Virus record (IMG/VR): IMGVR_UViG_3300049217_000152 | Span: 1 to 55,026 of that record | Direction: 5' to 3' (one strand) | Source of the DNA: a virus | DNA: 55,026 nt | Shown: piece after piece, positions 7,539 through 14,623 of the stretch | Layout: the number at the start of each line of letters is the position of its first letter | Numbering within the stretch: position 1 is the stretch's first letter | Notes under the pieces: model-generated | Databases searched by the model: none | What the model saw: only the letters and a program-made list of their open reading frames with translations | What the model was told of the DNA's origin: nothing | Program-made: the position numbers and the translations under genes

Positions 7539-8256
7539 CATTAGCTCCATAATTTTGTAGAATCCATATTTGGTTATTTACTACCCTAGATATTAGGGCT
7601 GAAGACACACCATATTTCTCAGCCAACTTTGCCATTGAAATGCCGCCCAAAGCGTATTCTTTTCTTATTTTTCTTACTATATCCCAAGTGAGTTTTGATT
7701 GAGAATGTTTTTCTCCGACATATTTGCCCTTGAGAGATTGTGAGATTTTTTCCTTATGCTTTTTAGATAGCACAGATCCCCCTCTGTCGATAGACATTTG
7801 CTGCTTTTGTTCTGCACTCCAGCGAGGCTGGTTCTTTTGAGACTGCGATATAAGTCGCCTAGTTTCTTCTGAAACGGGACGGCCAGTCAGTGATCTTGAT
7901 ATGTTCCTTTTGCGTTCTTCTGAATGTTTCTTGCCAAAACTTGGATGATCGGAGCCGCTACCAAGAGTGTCGCCGCCCTTAACAATGTTATATCCTTTTT
8001 CTTTGTTGCGACTATCGTATTGTTTGATAAGCTGCACTTCAATTTCATCTGCATCATCTTGCGTTCGACAAGTGGCTATCACTTCAAGTTGAAAATTATC
8101 AATACCGTATTTGGCCATGGCCAAATGGATGGCCTGAGGTGGCTTTTCTTGTTTAGAATAACTTTTATGCGCCTGCCATCGTCTTCTGATATTTATTGTA
8201 TGACCTATGTAGTTCTTTTTATTTATCCGGTTAGTTATCTTGTATAAATAATGCAC
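7525..8256 (-). CDS. GIY-YIG homing endonuclease
   Basis: About 243 residues. The nuclease domain begins HYLYKITNRINKKNYIG, with IRRRWQAHKS, AKYGIDNFQLEV and VQLIKQYDSRNKEKGYN following, the last carrying the expected catalytic Glu region. Several NUMOD3-type repeats follow (FGKKHSEERKRNISRSLTG, LSKKHKEKISQSLKG). A C-terminal helix-turn-helix (MAKLAEKYGVSSALISRVV) ends it. The GTG at 8256 is chosen by alignment to the ATG of the sister fragment at 6769 and the GAGGTG upstream; an in-frame GTG at 8262 is possible. It sits between two tagged zinc genes and overlaps the start of the next. Confidence 0.92.
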   Translation of the reverse strand: MHYLYKITNRINKKNYIGHTINIRRRWQAHKSYSKQEKPPQAIHLAMAKYGIDNFQLEVIATCRTQDDADEIEVQLIKQYDSRNKEKGYNIVKGGDTLGSGSDHPSFGKKHSEERKRNISRSLTGRPVSEETRRLISQSQKNQPRWSAEQKQQMSIDRGGSVLSKKHKEKISQSLKGKYVGEKHSQSKLTWDIVRKIRKEYALGGISMAKLAEKYGVSSALISRVVNNQIWILQNYGANDEPE

Positions 8257-8300
8257 GTCCACCTCATCACACTATATATCAAGCAAATCACGATGTTCGA
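8257..8300 (-). promoter_or_regulatory. conserved GIY-YIG leader with TTGATATATA box
   Basis: A noncoding leader on the minus strand between the TTCTTGA end of the zinc gene and the nuclease GTG. It contains CGAACATCGTGAT, TTGATATATAGTGT and GAGGTG in the same order and spacing as the leader at 6770-6815. Probably a promoter with its RBS; no transcript data. Confidence 0.5.
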
Positions 8301-8915
8301 TCAAGAAAACGTAACGAGAGTTTGCACTCTCGTCAGTAGTTTATCTCTACCCATCTCTTCAAAGTCCAGCATTGGCACGCTAATAGGATCAGCATCTTCA
8401 TTAATAGCAGAGTAGATAAAGGTCATATTCTGAAAGCAATAGTTCTGCACATTCAGTTTGCCAGTCTTGAAGCACTCAAGATAGAGTTTGAGTGGCATTA
8501 TCTTGTTTCCCCGGAAGGGGGAATGGCACCAAGTAAAAACATCACTACACAAATTGTATTTGACATCACACTTTTTACTAGGACAATACAATTCTACGTG
8601 TGGCTTCAAGTCTCCGAAAGCCTGCATAGCTAAACGTTGATCTATGACAGGAGTTTCGGAAGGGTTAGTGATCTCAAACGTCAAGACATTGGTGTTTATA
8701 TCGATGGCTCCACGGGCTTCAATGGAATAAGTTTCCGTGGTATGCCTAATGTCAAAAGCAAACTCCTCATCTTTGAGAGGGGCGTTGATAATGGGAATGC
8801 TGTTTTTACGGGGGCCAATGAAATTGGTCAGCACAGTTCGTAAGGGTCCTTGGCAGAATAGGCACCTTTCTTTTATCCTGGTAAACTCTAAAATGTTGCC
8901 GTAATGTTTCTGCAC
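8301..8915 (-). CDS. zinc-knuckle protein with FS-type tag
   Basis: A 204-residue array member. CLFCQGPL at about residues 18-21 and CPSKKC at about 110 are the likely zinc ligands. The C-terminus RDKLLTRVQTLVTFS is the shared tag, with a preceding LDFEEM lead. It follows the next upstream gene after only 6 bp. Function unknown. Confidence 0.78.
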   Translation of the reverse strand: MQKHYGNILEFTRIKERCLFCQGPLRTVLTNFIGPRKNSIPIINAPLKDEEFAFDIRHTTETYSIEARGAIDINTNVLTFEITNPSETPVIDQRLAMQAFGDLKPHVELYCPSKKCDVKYNLCSDVFTWCHSPFRGNKIMPLKLYLECFKTGKLNVQNYCFQNMTFIYSAINEDADPISVPMLDFEEMGRDKLLTRVQTLVTFS

Positions 8916-8921
8916 AAAGCC

Positions 8922-9560
8922 TCAAGAGAAAATGACTAGGTTTTTGATACGTTTCAATGTCTTATCGGGATCGTGGACATCCAAAGGAACTAGTGGAAGT
9001 GTCAGGGTTTTATCGTTCCAGCAAAGGGACGTTCTCTTGGGAGAGCCAGAAAAACACGTATACACTGTCTGATTAGTAGGATAGATATTCTTGATCTCGT
9101 GAACAGAATCACCGCTCTTGCTTTCGATAGAAAGCATTTCCGAATTTAGTTCTGTGGTGATTTGCCCTTGACCTTTTCCATTTGTATCTAGAATAATCTT
9201 GAGCCCAAATCCGTATTGACAGCAATCCTGACAATTAACTGCCAAACCAACATAAACCGCTCCGTTGAAAGCAATCTGCTGATAGACTGGAGAACCAGTA
9301 TAACTACCTGAATGTCCTGTATATCCAAAGACCGGATACATCTGATTAGAATTTTTGATAGTCAGACTAAACTCCCGAGTATCCATATCAATGGTCAAAA
9401 CACCATCGTGATGCCAAGTCAAAGTTCTCTTTTGATGACCACTAACGGGATCTTGAATAATACTTAGCTCAGCATCATCTCCATCAATCTTCATAGGGCC
9501 AGTGCATACTGGACAGTTCATATGATAGTTGATGCCGGCTAGAAGGGAGGGAAATGTCAT
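8922..9560 (-). CDS. zinc-knuckle protein with FS-type tag
   Basis: A 212-residue array member. MNCPVCTGPM begins at residue 14; the longer start at 9560 is preferred because it overlaps the upstream stop as ATGA. A second Cys cluster, CQDCCQYG, lies near residue 113. The middle is beta-rich in appearance. The C-terminus DPDKTLKRIKNLVIFS is the shared tag. Function unknown. Confidence 0.78.
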   Translation of the reverse strand: MTFPSLLAGINYHMNCPVCTGPMKIDGDDAELSIIQDPVSGHQKRTLTWHHDGVLTIDMDTREFSLTIKNSNQMYPVFGYTGHSGSYTGSPVYQQIAFNGAVYVGLAVNCQDCCQYGFGLKIILDTNGKGQGQITTELNSEMLSIESKSGDSVHEIKNIYPTNQTVYTCFSGSPKRTSLCWNDKTLTLPLVPLDVHDPDKTLKRIKNLVIFS

Positions 9561-10213
9561 GAGGAAGAGTCTTCGTAAAAATCTGCGAAGACATCTTTGG
9601 TTAGACCTGCATCAATAAGAACTGGACGGCCATCTTTAGTTCCCCAGGAAGAAATCCTGGCTAAGTCGCCCGGCATCAGCTTAAATTTTTCACCAACGTC
9701 TCGCAACTCTTTATATATGTCCGACTTGGCAACCTTATCAAAGTTCTCTGGCTTTTCTTTATCAGTATTTCCTGAAACATTTTTGAGCCCATAACGAATA
9801 GCATTACCAAAGTCCTCAAATTTGAGGTGAGTCATTTCCTCAAATTCTTTTTCGGTAATCTTTTCCAAGTAATGAGTCTCCATCCAGGCGTGATTCTTAG
9901 CACAGCTCAGGACGGTATTGAGATACTTGGACTTCATCTGCGGGTTGGCCTCGGCTTTGTTTTGGGCGATGCCTTTATCATTCTTGGCCAACTTAAGAAT
10001 TGTTTTGCCGGGTGTCAAGTAGACAATGCGTGAAGAACCGGAAGACAAATGTTTTAAATTGGATTCAGCGTACTTCTTGCGTGCGGAGTAGGTCTCTAAC
10101 TTCTCCAAATTGGACAAGACCGTCTTGAGATTGTCAGAATTGGGTGGCAGCTCTTCGCCAGCAGCTAAGGAATAGAACATATTGGCGAAACGCAGAAGCT
10201 TGTTGGGGTGCAT
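9557..10213 (-). CDS. protein-kinase-like fold protein
   Basis: A 218-residue protein resembling the kinase-fold proteins of large phages. It opens with an amphipathic helix, KLLRFANMFYSLA. The segment GSSRIVYLTPGKTILKLAKND (about residues 59-79) looks like a glycine-rich strand plus a VAIK-type lysine (Lys74), followed by KGIAQNKAE, where Glu88 could pair with it. Near the C-terminus VLIDAGLTKDVF stands where the DFG region would be. The canonical HRD loop is not obvious, so catalysis is uncertain. It is coupled by ATGA to a tagged zinc protein. Phosphotransfer to host proteins is inference. Confidence 0.5.
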   Translation of the reverse strand: MHPNKLLRFANMFYSLAAGEELPPNSDNLKTVLSNLEKLETYSARKKYAESNLKHLSSGSSRIVYLTPGKTILKLAKNDKGIAQNKAEANPQMKSKYLNTVLSCAKNHAWMETHYLEKITEKEFEEMTHLKFEDFGNAIRYGLKNVSGNTDKEKPENFDKVAKSDIYKELRDVGEKFKLMPGDLARISSWGTKDGRPVLIDAGLTKDVFADFYEDSSS

Positions 10214-10251
10214 GCGATAATGCGAAGTTAGTAATATCGGAATATAAGTAT

Positions 10252-10770
10252 ATGAGTTCTTTCACTAATCAAGAATATCTGGAGCTGTGTCAGAGGCTAG
10301 TAGACCAGCAATATGAAGATCTAGTAGATGAGACGCCAGCAATAGATAACGAATGGATACCGGCTGAACCCGAATTCAAGTGGAAGAAAAAGTTCAAGCC
10401 CAATGTCAACGGCTCTATCGATATGACCGACACAAAGTCTAATCTAATCAGGGACTTACTGTGGAAATGCACCAACATCAAAGTAGGCAACTTCAAGATT
10501 AGAATCAGTAGCTACACCGGTGAACCAGGCCAACACGGCGCCTTGGTCAGTATGCGCTTAGAAGTATGGGAAGAGCGTCATAAGACACCTAATGGCCATC
10601 CTTGTAAGATAGACTTCCCGGTCAACTGGACGAAAGATACTCGTTTCACCGGACGTCCTTGGCTCAAATACTTTACGAATGGTTATTCAGGTGGAACTAT
10701 TCCCATCGATACCGTAGTAGATATAATTCGTTGGATGCAAGCTATCAAGAAACTAACTGCCTTCTTATGA
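10252..10770 (+). CDS. unknown protein with KKLTAFL tag
   Basis: A 172-residue protein from the ATG at 10252; the upstream open frame back to 10144 runs antisense into the divergent gene and is rejected. It is rich in charged and aromatic residues (EPEFKWKKKFKPN) with no known domain. The C-terminus IIRWMQAIKKLTAFL is the LKAFL tag flavour with Thr for Lys. The stop overlaps the convergent zinc gene's stop within TTATGA, the same geometry as at 3710-3715. Function unknown. Confidence 0.75.
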   Translation: MSSFTNQEYLELCQRLVDQQYEDLVDETPAIDNEWIPAEPEFKWKKKFKPNVNGSIDMTDTKSNLIRDLLWKCTNIKVGNFKIRISSYTGEPGQHGALVSMRLEVWEERHKTPNGHPCKIDFPVNWTKDTRFTGRPWLKYFTNGYSGGTIPIDTVVDIIRWMQAIKKLTAFL

Positions 10771-11409
10771 GAAGACCACTAACTTATTGAGTCGGTCGAC
10801 AGTTTCTTCTTTGGAGATAAAGGGAACTAGGGCCAACTGAAGTGTTGTGTTTTGACTGGGGTGAGACCAGTCCAAATTATGATGTGGACCTTCCGATTTG
10901 TAAATGATTAGCTCACTACGATTTTCAATCAGATAATTGGTTAGTATATAGCAACGATAGTAATCATCTATTGGATGAGATAGTCCGAACTGTTCTACCC
11001 AAATTTCTAATGGCTCGAAAGAACCGGCAAACAAATTGATGTTGAACTGTTTGGAACCGTAAGCGTATTCTGAACAAGTAGGACAGCCTCGATAGAACTT
11101 AAAGAACTTGAGATTTTTGTGTAGTTCCTTGAACCTATCCATCAAAAAAGTGGGAGCCACTTTGTGATAGGCGTCTTCTTTACCCTTTTCGTAAAACTCT
11201 ATCTGAAAGGATGGATCGTTCATTCCAAATGAGTAAGCTACCTTATAGTCTTTTTGGAACTGATTGAGTCCGTCTAACTCAAAACTAACTGATACCCTGT
11301 TATCTTCGTAGCTGATGCTCTGTTTTCGGCGAGAATGAAAACCCGTCACCAAGGCTGTGCCACACAGTGGGCAATGACTTCGATGGCTGATAAACTCACC
11401 TAAGTTCAT
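10765..11409 (-). CDS. double zinc-knuckle protein with FS-type tag
   Basis: A 214-residue array member. MNLGEFISHRSHCPLCGTAL resembles the N-terminus of the 6816-7538 protein, and GCPTCSEYAYG at about residue 105 gives a second knuckle. The C-terminus KEETVDRLNKLVVFS is the shared tag. The ATG overlaps the stop of the FGE-like lipoprotein gene (ATGA), so it is probably cotranscribed from that gene's promoter. Function unknown. Confidence 0.8.
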   Translation of the reverse strand: MNLGEFISHRSHCPLCGTALVTGFHSRRKQSISYEDNRVSVSFELDGLNQFQKDYKVAYSFGMNDPSFQIEFYEKGKEDAYHKVAPTFLMDRFKELHKNLKFFKFYRGCPTCSEYAYGSKQFNINLFAGSFEPLEIWVEQFGLSHPIDDYYRCYILTNYLIENRSELIIYKSEGPHHNLDWSHPSQNTTLQLALVPFISKEETVDRLNKLVVFS

Positions 11410-12218
11410 TGCGTATCCTTACAGCACCTACCACCAAGCTCGTAGAAAACAGTGTCAGGTCCATGAGCTATTGTCTCGGGTCTGCATCGGTTTCTAGCTC
11501 CCAGGACCCAGTGTCCACCCATCAGCCCACTTTTATAGGGTTGACCAGAAGAATTGACTACCCACTCATCTGCGTTGCCAGTCATATCGTGCACGCCATA
11601 ATAAGAGACACAGTTAGGCATAGAACCAGAGGCCACACTTTGATTGAGCTTATCTACTATCTCGGGAGTCAGTTTAGTATTGACCGCATCATACCAAGGT
11701 CTCTGTGGGTGATCAATATTACAGATACCAGCATCTCGTTTATAGCCATAGGGATATGGAAGAATCTTAGGTCCTTCACAGGCCATAGACCACTCATGAT
11801 CCTGGCAAATTCTCTTTCCCTGTCCTTCACAGTTTTTCTTCATATCATACCAAGACAACATAACGGTAGGACGTTCTCCCGCTTTGTTAGGCCATTCATA
11901 AGTATCCATACAGAAATGCATATGAACTTTCTTATTGTCGGGCGTCAAACACTTGGTGGGGGCGAATTCTAAACATCTGACATAGCCATTGACATTATGC
12001 ACGTTCTTATCTAGATTGAGACACTCTTGTACCACGTTATGGCAAAAGTCTCCAGTGATTTCTACCATATCAGCAGGACAAACACTCTCTACAGATTCCA
12101 TGACGCCTGAAGTTATTGGCGCTGTCATAACGTCCGCCCGCAAAACTATTTTGTCTTGTGTAGAGCAGGCAATTATTAGAAATGTAGCGGCTAAAAATAA
12201 AAATACGGGGCGCTTCAT
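11406..12218 (-). CDS. FGE/SUMF1-like lipoprotein
   Basis: About 270 residues from the ATG at 12218, preceded by GAGGAA. The N-terminus MKRPVFLFLAATFLIIACST is a lipoprotein signal with lipobox LIIAC, so Cys18 would be lipidated and the protein anchored in a membrane. The remainder resembles the formylglycine-generating-enzyme (sulfatase-modifying-factor) fold: MHFCMDTYEWPN, GKRICQDHEWSMAC, YGVHDMTGNADEWV and GARNRCRPE are typical blocks. Whether the catalytic cysteines are kept is not clear; many family members only bind. A surface lipoprotein made during infection could block superinfection. Its own promoter and upstream terminator give it the layout of a moron gene. Confidence 0.8.
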   Translation of the reverse strand: MKRPVFLFLAATFLIIACSTQDKIVLRADVMTAPITSGVMESVESVCPADMVEITGDFCHNVVQECLNLDKNVHNVNGYVRCLEFAPTKCLTPDNKKVHMHFCMDTYEWPNKAGERPTVMLSWYDMKKNCEGQGKRICQDHEWSMACEGPKILPYPYGYKRDAGICNIDHPQRPWYDAVNTKLTPEIVDKLNQSVASGSMPNCVSYYGVHDMTGNADEWVVNSSGQPYKSGLMGGHWVLGARNRCRPETIAHGPDTVFYELGGRCCKDTQ

Positions 12219-12236
12219 GATTCCTCGGAGACCATC

Positions 12237-12264
12237 AGTATAATCATCCTCGTCCGCTCCGCAA
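12237..12264 (-). promoter_or_regulatory. sigma70-like promoter of the lipoprotein gene
   Basis: On the minus strand TTGCGG (12264-12259), a 16-bp spacer and TATACT (12242-12237) form a plausible -35/-10 pair, about 19 bp before the lipoprotein ATG at 12218. It lies just downstream of a terminator. Assigned by similarity to the host-type consensus only. Confidence 0.5.
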
Positions 12265-12270
12265 GTTGAC

Positions 12271-12309
12271 AAAACAAATAAAAATGGCGATGATTCGAGG
12301 TCATCGCCA
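12271..12309 (-). terminator. rho-independent terminator
   Basis: On the minus strand a perfect 9-bp stem TGGCGATGA/TCATCGCCA with a 7-nt loop (12285-12309) is followed by TTTTTATTTGTTTTG. It would end transcription of the peptidoglycan-binding protein gene (12388-12855) before the lipoprotein promoter. Confidence 0.85.
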
Positions 12310-12387
12310 CTCTAAGCTAAGGTATATGTGTTGAACTACCGAACTAACATACTTGGTAGGAGCGCTTACCTAACTGCTCAACATAAA
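12310..12387 (-). other. noncoding leader with inverted repeats
   Basis: About 78 bp between the 12388 stop and the terminator hold no reading frame. On the minus strand GTATGTT and AACACATATAC can pair around an AGTTCGGTAGTTC core, and CTACC/GGTAG can form an alternative stem. It may be a structured 3' untranslated region; I could not fold a tRNA from it. Confidence 0.3.
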
Positions 12388-12855
12388 TTAAGTCTTGTAT
12401 TTTGGTTCATTGGCTAGCATTTCTGCCCAATCTAGAACCTTCTGATTCGTTAGTTTGTGTTTGTTAGTTGGATCGAACTTCTTCTTGAAAGCATCGATAG
12501 CTTTTTGCGTTTCTGGGCCCAATACTCCGTCTGCCTTGATAGGCATTCCGATACCTTCTACGGTAACAATACGGCCGAGGGCTTCTTGTTGAGATGGACG
12601 AATTGGGGGCTGACCTGTGATATTAACAGTTGGGATCTCTTGCATCTTGGTTGGTTCAGAAGCTGGTGATGCAGCGGGAGGGGCTGGATAGCCTTCTTGT
12701 TTTGGATTGCCAAACTCGTCTAAGTTCTCATATTGTTTGACGGTTCCTGAGTCGAAACCCTGGGAGAGTGCCTGCAAAAATGATTTACGATCGCTGTAAA
12801 CAGCTAATCTTTCAAAAGAAGTGGCTTTCTTGAGTAATGTATCGGCTTTTGACAT
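12388..12855 (-). CDS. peptidoglycan-binding-domain protein
   Basis: A 155-residue protein. The N-terminus MSKADTLLKKATSFERLA is an amphipathic helix like those of two other proteins here. A Pro/Ala-rich linker (about residues 55-68) leads to a C-terminal PG_binding_1-like domain with IKADGVLGPETQKAIDAFKKKF, the typical DGxxGPxTxxAI core. It has no catalytic motif, so it probably tethers a virion or lysis component to the cell wall. A strong terminator follows. Domain call is good; role is inferred. Confidence 0.75.
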   Translation of the reverse strand: MSKADTLLKKATSFERLAVYSDRKSFLQALSQGFDSGTVKQYENLDEFGNPKQEGYPAPPAASPASEPTKMQEIPTVNITGQPPIRPSQQEALGRIVTVEGIGMPIKADGVLGPETQKAIDAFKKKFDPTNKHKLTNQKVLDWAEMLANEPKYKT

Positions 12856-12929
12856 TAGGTAACCCCTGTTGTAAACACTGGCTTCGATTATGCATTATTA
12901 TGCCTGGGGTAAATAGCATAACATATTGA

Positions 12930-13811
12930 TTATTTACGAAAGATAAACGCCGGATTATGAGCTTCGTTTTCGCAGTTGGGTTCGTGCACAGGACTACCCC
13001 TAACTCCCTGGTTATCTACTAGTCCACAATTACAGCCGCAACAACTATCCTGACCACATCTACGGCAGGTTTTCATACCCGAAAAGTTATGACATCCATC
13101 GCAATAGAAAGGGTATCGACAGCAATTACAGCAGCTCATACCAATTCCCCACGGTAAATCTATGTCGCCGGGGCAATGATTGACTCTAAGTAGCTCATAT
13201 ATGTTAAGTCTTTGTATGTCATAGGACTGGCCTGGAGGACCGTAGTAATTCTTGAAATGAACCTCGTGATCTTCGTCTTCATCATCCCAGTCACGCTCAT
13301 GCTCATCATCCCAGTCATCATCCCCACACCCACAATTTTGCTTTTGGCCACGGTTATACTCGATGGTAGCTCGGTGAAATTGGCTAGGTGCCACATTACG
13401 GTCATGATCTCTGTCTCTATCTTGTCCACAAGGAGTAGGAGCGCCACAGTATCCGTCGCTATCATTATCCCATCTATGATCTGCTTTGCTGGCGAAGCGA
13501 TTGAATTCTATATCGGCCATACCTTGGTGCACGAACAAAACTACATCTGCATATTGTCTATTGTATCCGTCTTGAAGTGTAGGCAGAATAACCATAATTC
13601 TCAAACCGCGTAAATGCACGATGGTGGGGTAGTAAGGTTCAGCCGCCACACGAGCATCAAACTCGCTCTTGAACATAATATCGTCAATAAACAGTTGCTT
13701 GACCAGATTGGATATGGTACTCGGATCAGGACTGTCATTGGTGTGTAGGGTAGTGAGGAAATCAAGACCGCCTACATCGTTAATAAAGATAATTGCCGGT
13801 GGTAGAGCCAT
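12930..13811 (-). CDS. Cys-rich protein with Asp/His-rich linker
   Basis: A 293-residue protein with no recognised family. Residues 1-105 look like an ordinary folded domain (hydrophobic strands such as RIMVILPTLQ and ADVVLFVHQ). The middle (about 115-190) is dominated by Asp, Glu, Arg and His (GQDRDRDHDRN, DDDWDDEHERDWDDEDED). The C-terminal part is very Cys-rich with knuckle-like pairs (CCNCCRYPFYCDGC, CRRCGQDSCCGCNC), which could hold several metals. It has its own start near a divergent promoter region. Metal binding is likely from composition; function unknown. Confidence 0.7.
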   Translation of the reverse strand: MALPPAIIFINDVGGLDFLTTLHTNDSPDPSTISNLVKQLFIDDIMFKSEFDARVAAEPYYPTIVHLRGLRIMVILPTLQDGYNRQYADVVLFVHQGMADIEFNRFASKADHRWDNDSDGYCGAPTPCGQDRDRDHDRNVAPSQFHRATIEYNRGQKQNCGCGDDDWDDEHERDWDDEDEDHEVHFKNYYGPPGQSYDIQRLNIYELLRVNHCPGDIDLPWGIGMSCCNCCRYPFYCDGCHNFSGMKTCRRCGQDSCCGCNCGLVDNQGVRGSPVHEPNCENEAHNPAFIFRK

Positions 13812-13850
13812 AATTGTATGAGATTTTATTCACTTGACCGCGAATGATCG

Positions 13851-14129
13851 ATGATTAAGCTGCTCCCCACAATGCGATTATTATTCATCCCTGGAGATAA
13901 CTCTGATTTCTATCCAACTGGTGATTTGTTGGAGATATATCTGTGCAAAGACTGTGGAACCCACAAAGAATTCAAAGACAATTTCTGTATGATTGCCTAT
14001 CCGAGGTATCCAAGAACCGAACTGGGAACACCTGATGAGTGCTTTATCTGTAGTAAACATTTTGATGGTGACACGCCCGCTACCAACGTGGTTATCGAAT
14101 TGACCAAGCCAGCTAAAAAGGAAAAATGA
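13851..14129 (+). CDS. small zinc-ribbon protein
   Basis: A 92-residue protein with CKDCGTHKEF (about residue 32) and CFICSKHF (about 64), a C-x2-C...C-x2-C ribbon. The C-terminus is Lys-rich (ELTKPAKKEK) and has no tag. A second in-frame ATG at 13872 is an alternative start. It is first in the plus-strand nucleotide-metabolism run and overlaps the dUTPase start by 4 nt. Function unknown. Confidence 0.65.
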   Translation: MIKLLPTMRLLFIPGDNSDFYPTGDLLEIYLCKDCGTHKEFKDNFCMIAYPRYPRTELGTPDECFICSKHFDGDTPATNVVIELTKPAKKEK

Positions 14130-14623
14130 TAAGCGAAAAGATGCCAATATTCAAGTTCGCAATGAGAAAAGAACTAATCCATCAACCTCAGTATTTTCCT
14201 AAGAAGGGTACTGAGAAGGCTACTGGTTGGGATGTGTGCGCCGCTCCAGATGAATCTATCAAACTAAGAGCCGGCCAGTATGCCAAAATACCTTTAGGGT
14301 TTCGCGTTTTCGCACCCGAAGGTTGGTGGTTGGAACTGCGCCCCCGTTCCTCTACTTTCGCTAAAAAACAATTACATTGTTTATACGGCGTTATAGATGA
14401 GGACTACGAAGGGGAGTGCCTTTTTGCCTGTCAATATATTCCCGACATTTCATCTCTAGGCAAAGACATTGTGATTGCTTCAGGAGATGTGATCGGACAA
14501 CTCGTCCCTGTCAAAAGGCAGGAGATGCAAATAGAAATGGTAAGTAATGAAGAATACAATGTTCTCTGCAAAGAAAGAAACACCGCCCGTGGAACCGGAG
14601 GCTTCGGATCTACCGGAGGATGA
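14126..14623 (+). CDS. dut: dUTP diphosphatase
   Basis: A 165-residue trimeric-type dUTPase, converting dUTP to dUMP and pyrophosphate. All five family motifs are present in order: ATGWDVCAA (1), RPRSS (2), LYGVIDEDYEGE (3, with the catalytic Asp), GQLVPVK (4) and the C-terminal P-loop-like RGTGGFGSTG (5). Length is normal for the family. It is followed by the HD phosphohydrolase with a long overlap and, further on, by ThyX, which would use the dUMP. Confidence 0.95.
   Translation: MISEKMPIFKFAMRKELIHQPQYFPKKGTEKATGWDVCAAPDESIKLRAGQYAKIPLGFRVFAPEGWWLELRPRSSTFAKKQLHCLYGVIDEDYEGECLFACQYIPDISSLGKDIVIASGDVIGQLVPVKRQEMQIEMVSNEEYNVLCKERNTARGTGGFGSTGG

Noticed and set aside
12310-12390. tRNA-like sequence on the minus strand
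   Set aside because: It contains TCGAATC and GTTCGGTAG pieces, but no seven-base acceptor stem, anticodon arm and T-arm could be placed together; the TCGAATC is the loop of the terminator hairpin.
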